Shown one piece after another: positions 7,548-14,146 of a stretch of 20,933 nt of DNA; the first letter of the stretch is position 1, and each line of letters opens with the position of its first letter. A program made the position numbers and the translations under genes. The stretch comes from UBA6624 sp964507645 (GTDB taxonomy: Bacteria; UBP7; UBA6624): positions 1 to 20,933 of the forward strand of contig CAZDPU010000017.1 of the NCBI GenBank assembly GCA_964507645.1, read 5' to 3'. The notes under the pieces are model-generated. The model worked only from the letters and a program-made list of their open reading frames with translations. It was not told where the DNA came from and did no database searches.

Positions 7548-8438
7548 TTGAAAATGAAATTGAAATTTACAGGCTTCTTCACATTGCTAGTTTTGATAGT
7601 AACAGGTTGTGCACGGCCTCAAGATTCAGAAGGAAACGTTACTGGACAAAATTCTTCAGGCGGAGAGCAGAGCATTCAGGTTACAGGCTCTGACACCATG
7701 GTTAACTTGGGCCAAGCGTGGGCAGAAGAGTACACCAAAACAAACCCCAATGCTTACATTGCTGTTGGTGGAGGAGGTTCGGGAGTCGGGATCGCTGCGT
7801 TGATGAACGGTACTGCTGATCTTGCAAACTCTTCAAGGGCTATTAAAGATAAAGAAATCAAAAAAGCAAATGAACTCGGTTTTGGAATAGAGGAGTATAT
7901 TGTTGGCTGGGACGGGCTTGCTGTTGTTGTTCATCCTGACAACCCAGTTAATGAGTTGACTATTTTGCAAATAGCCGAAATATTTACTGCAAAAATAACG
8001 AACTGGGAAGAGGTTGGTGGCGAGGATTTAGAAATTGTTCTTTTGTCACGAGAGGTAAATAGTGGGACCCATGTTTATTTCAAAGAGCATGTTGTAGGCT
8101 CCTTGGGGAAGGGAACAGAATTTAGCGAAGAGGCATTGCTGATGCCAAGCAGCCAGGCTCTTGCTGACGAAACAGCAAACAACACTGGAGCCATCGGGTA
8201 CTATGGCATGGGGTATTTGTCGCCAGCTCAAAAACCCATCAACGTATCTATTGATGGGGACATTTTTGTTGCACCAACTGTTGAGAACGTGATGAACAAA
8301 TCATATCCAATTGCAAGACCGTTACACATGTTTTCAAGAGACAACCTTTCTGAAGCAGCAAAAACTTATATCGATTGGATCATGGGTGATGATGGGCAAG
8401 CTGTTCTTTCAGCACAGGATTTCGTTCCTCTAAAGTAG
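7548..8438 (+). CDS. pstS: Phosphate-binding lipoprotein of the Pst ABC transporter
   Basis: Extracytoplasmic phosphate-binding protein that delivers phosphate to PstC/PstA. The 296-residue product has a lipoprotein signal peptide with lipobox VTGC (Cys21), a Ser/Gly/Gln-rich linker, then the type II periplasmic binding fold. Phosphate-contact motifs of the family are visible: TGSDTM (46-51), GGGGSG (74-79), NSSR (94-97) and SREVNSGTH (167-175). Translation starts at TTG, chosen because a perfect AGGAGG lies seven bases upstream. It is the first transporter gene, preceded by a candidate regulated promoter, and followed after 25 bases by pstC. Expression is expected to rise in phosphate limitation, as in other Pst systems. 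Confidence 0.96.
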   Translation: MKMKLKFTGFFTLLVLIVTGCARPQDSEGNVTGQNSSGGEQSIQVTGSDTMVNLGQAWAEEYTKTNPNAYIAVGGGGSGVGIAALMNGTADLANSSRAIKDKEIKKANELGFGIEEYIVGWDGLAVVVHPDNPVNELTILQIAEIFTAKITNWEEVGGEDLEIVLLSREVNSGTHVYFKEHVVGSLGKGTEFSEEALLMPSSQALADETANNTGAIGYYGMGYLSPAQKPINVSIDGDIFVAPTVENVMNKSYPIARPLHMFSRDNLSEAAKTYIDWIMGDDGQAVLSAQDFVPLK

Positions 8439-8463
8439 TTTTTTTGTCTATCTGGATTAAGAT

Positions 8464-9384
8464 TTGAACTTCTTGAAAAACACAAAACCAAACAAGAATA
8501 AAGCAGAGGATTTCAAACAGCCTCTGTCTGAGAAAATAACAGAGTTCTGCATTCGCCTTGCAGCTTGGCTTTGTATTTTTTTCATTGGTTGCATTCTTTA
8601 CTTTCTAGTAAAGGAAAGCGGGGGTGTTTTTTTTAAGGATATTTTTACCTTGACAGGTAAATATTGGAGACCAATTAGTGACCCGCCAGATTACGGTGTT
8701 TGGGTTTTGCTTGCAGGAAGTTTGGCAGTAACGCTTACAGCATCGGTTATTGCGGTTCCTTTAGGCATTTGTGCAGCTATTTTTATAGGCGAATTGTTGC
8801 CACAGAAATTCCGAGAGTTTTTAAAGGTTATGGTTGAGTTTTTAGCAGCGATACCAAGTGTTGTCATTGGTTTTTTGGGGATGATTATTCTTGCCCCATA
8901 CATTAAGGAAACTTTTGATTTAAAAACGGGCTTAACAGCTTTTTCAGCAGCGATAATGCTTGCCTGGATGGCAATGCCAACAATAGTTAGCCTTACTGAG
9001 GATGCTCTCAGGAGCGTACCAGACACATTGAGAGATGGAGCTTTGGCTCTTGGCGCCACTAAATGGCAGATGATCACAAGGGTTCTTTTGCCAACAGCAA
9101 AACCAGGAATACTTGCTGCGTCAATGCTTGGCATAGGCAGGGTTATTGGTGAAACCATGGCAGTATTGATGATTAGCGGAAATTCTGCAAGGATTCCAAA
9201 AGGGATTATGGAGCCAGTTCGGACACTTACTGCAACAATTGCTGCAGAAATGGGGGAAACAGTTAAGGGGGACGACCATTACCAAGCCCTTTTTGGGCTT
9301 GGTGTTGTTTTGTTCATCATCACATTGCTTATCAATACTGCAGCAGATAGATTTATTAATAAAAAATATACGGAAGAATCATGA
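8464..9384 (+). CDS. pstC: Phosphate ABC transporter permease PstC
   Basis: One of the two membrane subunits forming the phosphate channel. 306 residues with a charged cytoplasmic N-terminus (about 1-28), then about six hydrophobic helices: LAAWLCIFFIGCILYFLV, the VWVLLAGSLAVTLTAS region, the VEFLAAIPSVVIGFLGMII region, a helix around AAIMLAWMAMPTIVSL, a helix after the coupling loop, and a last one around GVVLFIITLLINTA. The EAA-type coupling loop LRDGALALGATKWQMITRVL, which contacts the ATPase, is present. The start is uncertain: TTG at 8464 and TTG at 8473 are both possible, and no good ribosome site precedes either, so coupling to pstS is likely. The stop overlaps pstA by four bases (ATGA). 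Confidence 0.95.
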   Translation: MNFLKNTKPNKNKAEDFKQPLSEKITEFCIRLAAWLCIFFIGCILYFLVKESGGVFFKDIFTLTGKYWRPISDPPDYGVWVLLAGSLAVTLTASVIAVPLGICAAIFIGELLPQKFREFLKVMVEFLAAIPSVVIGFLGMIILAPYIKETFDLKTGLTAFSAAIMLAWMAMPTIVSLTEDALRSVPDTLRDGALALGATKWQMITRVLLPTAKPGILAASMLGIGRVIGETMAVLMISGNSARIPKGIMEPVRTLTATIAAEMGETVKGDDHYQALFGLGVVLFIITLLINTAADRFINKKYTEES

Positions 9385-10241
9385 GCTTTAGAAAACAAAA
9401 TCCAATCAACCAACAAAAAAGAGCCACATTTGGGTTGGGCTTAATAACAGCTATTGTGGTCATCCCAGTCTTGCTGATATTGGGGGTTGTATTTGTTAAA
9501 GGCATTTCGGTTATAGATTGGAATTTTTTAACAACCGAACCCACGAATGGCTTGAGGGACGGTGGTGTTTTCCCTGCCATAGTCGGGACGTTGATTCTTG
9601 TTGTGGGGGCCGTAGCTTGGAGTGTGCCTTTTGGTATAGCAACAGCCATTTATCTAGTCGAGTATTCCCCAAGAAGCCGCGCAGCCAATTGGATAAGATT
9701 GGCAATTTTAAATTTAGCAGGTGTCCCAAGTGTTGTTTACGGGCTTTTTGGATTAGGGGTATTTGTTATAGCTTTAAAGTTTGGCGCAAGTATTCTTGCA
9801 GGAACTTTAACCCTGGCTCTAATGAATTTACCTGTAATAGTTACGTCAACTGCAGAAGCATTGAAAGCTGTTCCAGACAGGTTTAGAGAGGCAAGTTTAG
9901 CATTGGGGGCTAGCAAATGGCAAACAACAAGGCATGTTGTTCTCCCGAATTCAATCCAAGGTATCTTGACTGGAATAATATTGGAAATTAGCCGTGCTGG
10001 AGGTGAAACTGCACCAATTCTGTTTACCGTTGCAGCGTTCTATTTGCCCAGATTGCCACAAAGTATTTTTGACCAGGTCATGGCACTACCCATGCATCTC
10101 TTTGCTATCTCAACACAGGTTCCTAACATAGGTTTGGACGTGAGATACGCGGTTGCTTTAACACTTTTATTTTTGGTTCTAGGCGTGAATGGAATTGCAA
10201 TCTTCATGAGAGCAAAAATTAGGAAAAATAGAATATGGTAA
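9381..10241 (+). CDS. pstA: Phosphate ABC transporter permease PstA
   Basis: Second membrane subunit of the Pst importer, pairing with PstC. 286 residues with about six hydrophobic helices beginning at FGLGLITAIVVIPVLLILGV. The coupling loop reads FREASLALGASKWQTTRHVV, and the family motifs LAGVPSVVYGLFGLG and ISRAGGETAPILFT are clear. It overlaps pstC by four bases and pstB1 by seven, which implies a single, translationally coupled transcript. The start is the ATG of the ATGA overlap. Length and motifs are ordinary for PstA. Confidence 0.95.
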   Translation: MSFRKQNPINQQKRATFGLGLITAIVVIPVLLILGVVFVKGISVIDWNFLTTEPTNGLRDGGVFPAIVGTLILVVGAVAWSVPFGIATAIYLVEYSPRSRAANWIRLAILNLAGVPSVVYGLFGLGVFVIALKFGASILAGTLTLALMNLPVIVTSTAEALKAVPDRFREASLALGASKWQTTRHVVLPNSIQGILTGIILEISRAGGETAPILFTVAAFYLPRLPQSIFDQVMALPMHLFAISTQVPNIGLDVRYAVALTLLFLVLGVNGIAIFMRAKIRKNRIW

Positions 10242-10984
10242 AAGAGATCAACATAGAAAATCTTTCAGTTTCATACGGAAGAAAGAAGGCTATAGTGGAG
10301 CTTTCTTTATCGGTTGAAAAAAATGAAATATTGGGGATAATTGGTCCTACTACCTCTGGCAAGACAACCTTGCTTACAATTTTAAACAGAATGATCGACA
10401 CAATACCTTCAGCTAGTATTTCAGGCAGTGTATTGATGGGAGATATTGATATTTTAAAAACACGAAATATCCATAATTTAAGAAGGTCTGTCGGCATGAT
10501 ATTTGCTCTTCCCGTTGCTTTGCCTATGAGTATTAAAGAGAATGTTGAATACGGGCCAAAAATGGCAGGAGAGCCAAAAAGAGAATTGAGAAAAAGAGTC
10601 GAAGAAAGCCTTGTACAGGCAGGATTGTGGGATGAGGTTAGTGATAGATTGGATTCACCAGCTTTAAAGCTTTCAGGAGGACAACAACAAAGACTTTGTA
10701 TAGCAAGGGCCTTGGCTTTAAAGCCGAAAGTTCTACTGTTAGATGAACCTTGTTCCGGACTTGATCCAATTTCAACAGCCAGAATAGAAGATACATTAGG
10801 GGAGTTGAAAAAAGAAATGACCATCGTCCTGGTTACAAACAACCCTCACCAGGCTGCACGCGTTGCAGACCGGACAGCTTTCATGCTGGAAGGGGAACTT
10901 GTTGAACTGTCTGAAACCAACACGCTGTTTACAAACCCCTCAGACAAAAGAACAAAAGAATATATCGAGGGTAAATTTGGATAA
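10235..10984 (+). CDS. pstB: PstB1: phosphate transporter ATPase with degenerate Q- and H-loops
   Basis: ABC ATPase of the PstB family, 249 residues. Intact: A-loop Tyr14; Walker A GPTTSGKTT (37-45), unusual in sequence but matching GxxxxGKT; signature LSGGQ (146-150); Walker B VLLLDE (166-171). Altered: the Q-loop, normally FQ plus a KPNPFP-like stretch, reads FALPVALP, so the glutamine is Ala91. The H-loop, normally VTHN, reads VTNN, so the switch histidine is Asn202. Both residues matter for metal coordination and hydrolysis in ABC ATPases. Next door, PstB2 has exactly the reverse pattern of losses, so the two probably form an obligate heterodimer on PstA/PstC. PstB1 overlaps pstA by 7 bases and pstB2 by 1. 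The frame is open and otherwise normal, so this is not a decaying pseudogene. Confidence 0.94.
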   Translation: MVKEINIENLSVSYGRKKAIVELSLSVEKNEILGIIGPTTSGKTTLLTILNRMIDTIPSASISGSVLMGDIDILKTRNIHNLRRSVGMIFALPVALPMSIKENVEYGPKMAGEPKRELRKRVEESLVQAGLWDEVSDRLDSPALKLSGGQQQRLCIARALALKPKVLLLDEPCSGLDPISTARIEDTLGELKKEMTIVLVTNNPHQAARVADRTAFMLEGELVELSETNTLFTNPSDKRTKEYIEGKFG

Positions 10985-11748
10985 TGACAAAAACATTAAT
11001 AAAGTCTGAAAAATTTAACTTGTGGTATGGTGATTTTCAAGCCTTGATAGACATAGATCTTGACATACCAGAAAACAAAGTTACTGCTGTTGTGGGGCCT
11101 TCTGGATGTGGAAAAAGTACCTTTGTCCGTTGTATCAACAGGCTGAACGATCAAATCAACACAGTCACAACCAAGGGTTCCATTTCTATTGACGGAATAG
11201 ATATTTATCAATACAGGGCTGACGATGTGGTTGGCCTTAGGAGGTCTGTTGGGATGGTTTTTCAAAGACCCAACCCATTCCCTCTTTCTGTTTTTGAAAA
11301 CGTTGCTTTTGGGTTGAAAACAAATCCAATTGTTCCTGATGATGCAATTATCAAAAAAGAGGTTAACAAGGCACTAAAAGCAGTAGGTTTGCTTGAAGAC
11401 CTTGGGGGCAATCTTTCAAAACTCGGAACCAGCCTTTCATTAGAGCAACAGCAAAGATTATGCATTGCAAGATGCCTCCCAACAAAACCCAAAATACTAC
11501 TTATGGACGAACCTTGTTCCGCATTAGATCCAAGCGATACAGACAGGGTGGAAGACCTCATAAGGGAGCTGAGGAAAGAATATACTGTTGTAATAGTGAC
11601 ACATAACCTACAACAGGCGGGAAGAATTTCTGACCAGTCTGTTTTGTTTCATTTAGGAAAAATTGTTGAAGCAGCCTCAACAAAGGATTTTTTTCAAAAT
11701 CCGCAAGAAAAAAGAACCAGAGACTTTATTACAGGTCGGTATGGATAG
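10984..11748 (+). CDS. pstB: PstB2: phosphate transporter ATPase with degenerate signature motif
   Basis: Second PstB-family ABC ATPase, 254 residues. Intact and canonical: A-loop Tyr15, Walker A GPSGCGKST (38-46), Q-loop VFQRPNPFP with Gln94, Walker B ILLMDE (171-176) and H-loop VTHN with His207. Altered: the signature normally reading LSGGQQQR reads LSLEQQQR (151-158), replacing the two glycines that contact the nucleotide bound on the partner subunit. Paired with PstB1, its complete Walker A/Q/H set would face the intact LSGGQ of PstB1, giving one good ATP site, while the second site would lack Q, H and signature. It is translated from an ATG overlapping the pstB1 stop by one base and is followed nine bases later by phoU. 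Confidence 0.94.
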   Translation: MTKTLIKSEKFNLWYGDFQALIDIDLDIPENKVTAVVGPSGCGKSTFVRCINRLNDQINTVTTKGSISIDGIDIYQYRADDVVGLRRSVGMVFQRPNPFPLSVFENVAFGLKTNPIVPDDAIIKKEVNKALKAVGLLEDLGGNLSKLGTSLSLEQQQRLCIARCLPTKPKILLMDEPCSALDPSDTDRVEDLIRELRKEYTVVIVTHNLQQAGRISDQSVLFHLGKIVEAASTKDFFQNPQEKRTRDFITGRYG

Positions 11749-11757
11749 GAGTAAATA

Positions 11758-12405
11758 ATGACAAGAAGATTAACTAAGCTAATAGACAAAATTAAAGGAA
11801 AAACTTTAGCAATGGCTCAAGATGTTTGCGATTCAATGGATGATGCAATGAATGCAATTTTGAATTCAGATGATAACAAATATGACGAAATGAAAAAAAG
11901 GGAAAATGGGATTGACGCTTTAGAGGTTGAAATAGAAGAATCAATACTTGGAACAATTGCTGTTCATCAACCTGTTGCAGATGATTTGAGAATTCTTGCA
12001 GCAATGCTGAAAATAACAAATGACCTAGAGAGGATTGGCGATTATGCAATCAAAATTGCCCAGAGGGGCAAGGACATTGATGCAAACTTAATACAAAGCA
12101 TCAAAGACCCGTTGTCTCAGCTAGGGGCTTCTTCAATTCAGATGATTAAAGACGCAGTAGAAGCTTTGGAAAAAGGAGATGCCAGCCTTGCTCAACAGGT
12201 TAGGGATGCTGACGACAAGGTGGATGATCTAAACAAATCTTTAATCAAGGAATTATCAAAAATCAATGATGACGATTTCGAATCCTTAGTTGCGCTTGTT
12301 TCAATATCTAGACGATTTGAAAGAGCTGCAGACCATGCTACAAACATTGCGGAAGATATTTTGTTCTGGCTTGAAGGGAGGATATTCAGACACGGAGAAA
12401 CATAA
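11758..12405 (+). CDS. phoU: Phosphate signalling protein PhoU
   Basis: Canonical-length PhoU (215 residues), a cytoplasmic two-repeat helical bundle that represses the Pho response and restrains Pst when phosphate is plentiful. Seen: DLRILAAMLKITNDLERIGD (76-95) and the second repeat FERAADHATNIAED (187-200), both with metal-binding ExxxD motifs. Ends at FRHGET, just where the 6531 paralogue continues into its winged-helix domain. A good Shine-Dalgarno sequence (AGGAG, 11748-11752) precedes the ATG. It is the last gene of the pst set. With no PhoR or PhoB gene in view, its partner may be the PhoU-winged-helix protein or the PstB pair (inference). Confidence 0.95.
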   Translation: MTRRLTKLIDKIKGKTLAMAQDVCDSMDDAMNAILNSDDNKYDEMKKRENGIDALEVEIEESILGTIAVHQPVADDLRILAAMLKITNDLERIGDYAIKIAQRGKDIDANLIQSIKDPLSQLGASSIQMIKDAVEALEKGDASLAQQVRDADDKVDDLNKSLIKELSKINDDDFESLVALVSISRRFERAADHATNIAEDILFWLEGRIFRHGET

Positions 12406-12460
12406 GGTCTTTCAAGGCATAAAATTGCCTAGTGAAGAAAGTTCGTTATTTCGAAAGACC
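12406..12460 (+). repeat. Inverted repeat bracketing the start of the deacetylase gene
   Basis: GGTCTTTC (12406-12413) and its exact reverse complement GAAAGACC (12453-12460) flank a smaller hairpin AGGCA / TGCCT (12415-12419 and 12426-12430) and the GTG start at 12432. In mRNA this could fold over the start codon and limit reading into the downstream gene. There is no T-run, so it does not look like an intrinsic terminator. Eight-base inverted repeats at this distance also occur by chance. Confidence 0.3.
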
Positions 12461-13322
12461 AAAGAGATACTGGGAAGGGCATGTTTTTCCAATGCAAAAA
12501 ATGCAACTCCTAAAAAACAGGGTTTCCTCCAAATACAAAGTTGATTTTAAAGAGCCCCAAGCATTGCCTGCAGGAGCTGTTGAATCGACACATGATTCGA
12601 GCTTTTTAGCAAGAATACACTCTTATTTTAAAAATCCAGAAGCTTCATATGGTGAATTTGAAGCTCGTTGCGATGAAGATGTTTTTGAGAATGAATGCAA
12701 GGCGGTTGCGGGGACTCTTTCGTCATGTAGAGATTCGTTAGAGCAAGGTTGGGGGTTCAATATTGGTGGAGGCCTGCACCATTCTTTTCCAGATCATGGC
12801 GAGGGTTTTTGCATCATTAATGATGTTGCAATTTCAATAAATCAACTAAGGAGAGAAAGGATTATCAAAAATGCTGCTGTTATTGATCTCGATGTTCATC
12901 AAGGGAATGGAACAGCGGTGTGCTTTCAGAGCATTCCTGAGGTTACCACGATCTCAATGCATCAGAAAAACAACTACCCTTCATGGAAACCAAAATCTGA
13001 CCTTGATGTAGGTCTTGAAGATGGGGCTGGGGATGATGAGTACCTTTCAAAATTGTCAAAATCACTTCAATGGCTTTCTGAGAAGAACAAGCCCGATCTT
13101 GTTTTGTTTTTAGCAGGAGCAGACCCTTATAGAAAAGATCAGCTTGGAGGATTGTCTTTAACCAAAAAAGGACTAGAGGCTAGAGACAGGCATGTTTTCA
13201 ATTGGACAAAATCTAATAATTCTCCAGTTTCTGTTGTGTTGGCAGGAGGCTATGCAAAAGATGTAAATGATGTTGTTGATATACACTTCAATACGTTTAA
13301 ATGTTTAATGGAGGTTTACTAA
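12432..13322 (+). CDS. Histone-deacetylase-family (AcuC/APAH-like) amidohydrolase
   Basis: Zinc-dependent deacetylase of the arginase/deacetylase fold, 296 residues, cytoplasmic. Seen in order: N-terminal YWEGHVFPMQK block, substrate-channel region SSFLARIHSY, the catalytic His pair in GGGLHHSF (H116, H117), GFCIIND (125-131), zinc ligands in VIDLDVHQGNG (D154, H156) and GADPYRKD (D231), and the catalytic Tyr in LAGGY (Y274). All catalytic residues are therefore present. Bacterial members act on acetylated lysine, acetylpolyamines or other acetamides; the substrate here is unknown. The start is a GTG 26 bases after phoU, chosen because the conserved WEGHVFP region follows directly; no ribosome binding site is seen. 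One base separates its stop from the next gene, so it probably belongs to the following operon. Confidence 0.92.
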   Translation: MKKVRYFERPKRYWEGHVFPMQKMQLLKNRVSSKYKVDFKEPQALPAGAVESTHDSSFLARIHSYFKNPEASYGEFEARCDEDVFENECKAVAGTLSSCRDSLEQGWGFNIGGGLHHSFPDHGEGFCIINDVAISINQLRRERIIKNAAVIDLDVHQGNGTAVCFQSIPEVTTISMHQKNNYPSWKPKSDLDVGLEDGAGDDEYLSKLSKSLQWLSEKNKPDLVLFLAGADPYRKDQLGGLSLTKKGLEARDRHVFNWTKSNNSPVSVVLAGGYAKDVNDVVDIHFNTFKCLMEVY

Positions 13323-13323
13323 A

Positions 13324-14139
13324 ATGATTTTTTGTTTTATTTTTTTAATTAATCTTTTTCAGGGTCTTGATTGGGAGCCCGAAGAGTATCCTGTAAAACA
13401 AACTCATACAAAAATCCAAATTGATGGAATCATTGACGATGAAGAATGGAGAGATGCTCCTTGGTCCAATTATTTCGTAGACATTGAAGGAGATTTAGAG
13501 CCGCTCCCAAGATACAAAACAAAAATCAAAATGCTATGGGACAAAGATTATTTTTACATTGTTGCACTTATGAACGATCCTCATATATGGGCGGTAAGCA
13601 CAGAAAGGGATTCTTATATTTGGCAGAATGAGGGCGATTTCGAGGTTTTCTTAGACCCTGATGGAGATTCATTTGATTACATTGAAATAGAAATTAATGC
13701 CATGGGAACCGAATGGGATCTTCTTATGGACAAGCCATACAGCGAAGGAGGCGTCAATGACGATGCTTGGGACATTGAAGGCTTAAAGTCAGCTGTCGTT
13801 GTTGACGGGACCTTGAATGACCCTGAAGATAATGATTTAAATTGGGTTGTTGAAATTGCAATTCCCTGGGATGGAATCAGGGATACGGCAAATATTCCGA
13901 TGCCTCCAAACCCAGGAGAATCTTGGAGAATTAATTTTTCAAGAGTTTGGTGGGATCATGAGGTTGTGGATGGGAAGTATGTAAAAATCGGAGAAGCTTT
14001 CGAGGGGCATCCTGAATCCAATTGGGTTTGGTCCCCGCAAGGTGTAATAAATATGCATATCCCAAGCCTTTGGGGCTTCATTCACTTTGTGGAAGCAGAA
14101 AAAAGAGACAACAGAATATTAGACTTTCTTTCTAGGTGA
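13324..14139 (+). CDS. Secreted CBM9-like carbohydrate-binding protein
   Basis: 271 residues made of a short hydrophobic signal peptide (about 1-14) and a single beta-sandwich of the family 9 carbohydrate-binding (DOMON-like) type. The opening IDGIIDDEEWRDAPWSNYF is the typical entry to this domain, followed by KIKMLWDKDYFYIVALMND, an acidic stretch FEVFLDPDGDSFDYIEIEIN, and the closing SWRINFSRVWW and PSLWGFIHF. No catalytic domain is attached. Such stand-alone proteins are thought to bind sugars at the cell surface; the ligand is not predictable here. It sits one base after the deacetylase gene and seven before the symporter, within a mannoside-degradation set. The trailing KRDNRILDFLSR is charged and shows no sorting motif. 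Confidence 0.88.
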   Translation: MIFCFIFLINLFQGLDWEPEEYPVKQTHTKIQIDGIIDDEEWRDAPWSNYFVDIEGDLEPLPRYKTKIKMLWDKDYFYIVALMNDPHIWAVSTERDSYIWQNEGDFEVFLDPDGDSFDYIEIEINAMGTEWDLLMDKPYSEGGVNDDAWDIEGLKSAVVVDGTLNDPEDNDLNWVVEIAIPWDGIRDTANIPMPPNPGESWRINFSRVWWDHEVVDGKYVKIGEAFEGHPESNWVWSPQGVINMHIPSLWGFIHFVEAEKRDNRILDFLSR

Positions 14140-14146
14140 AAAATTT

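Noticed and set aside
8439..8463. T-run after pstS as an intrinsic terminator
   Set aside because: No GC-rich stem precedes the T-run, and pstC must be co-expressed.
8691..9158. 155-codon minus-strand frame inside pstC
   Set aside because: Antisense shadow of a membrane-protein gene; no start context or recognisable domain.
10219..10842. 207-codon minus-strand frame across pstB1
   Set aside because: Low-complexity Ser/Phe-rich translation antisense to clear ABC ATPase motifs.
10235..11748. The two pstB genes as a decaying duplicate or a sequencing error
   Set aside because: Both frames are fully open, lengths are normal, and the altered motifs are complementary and not caused by frameshifts.
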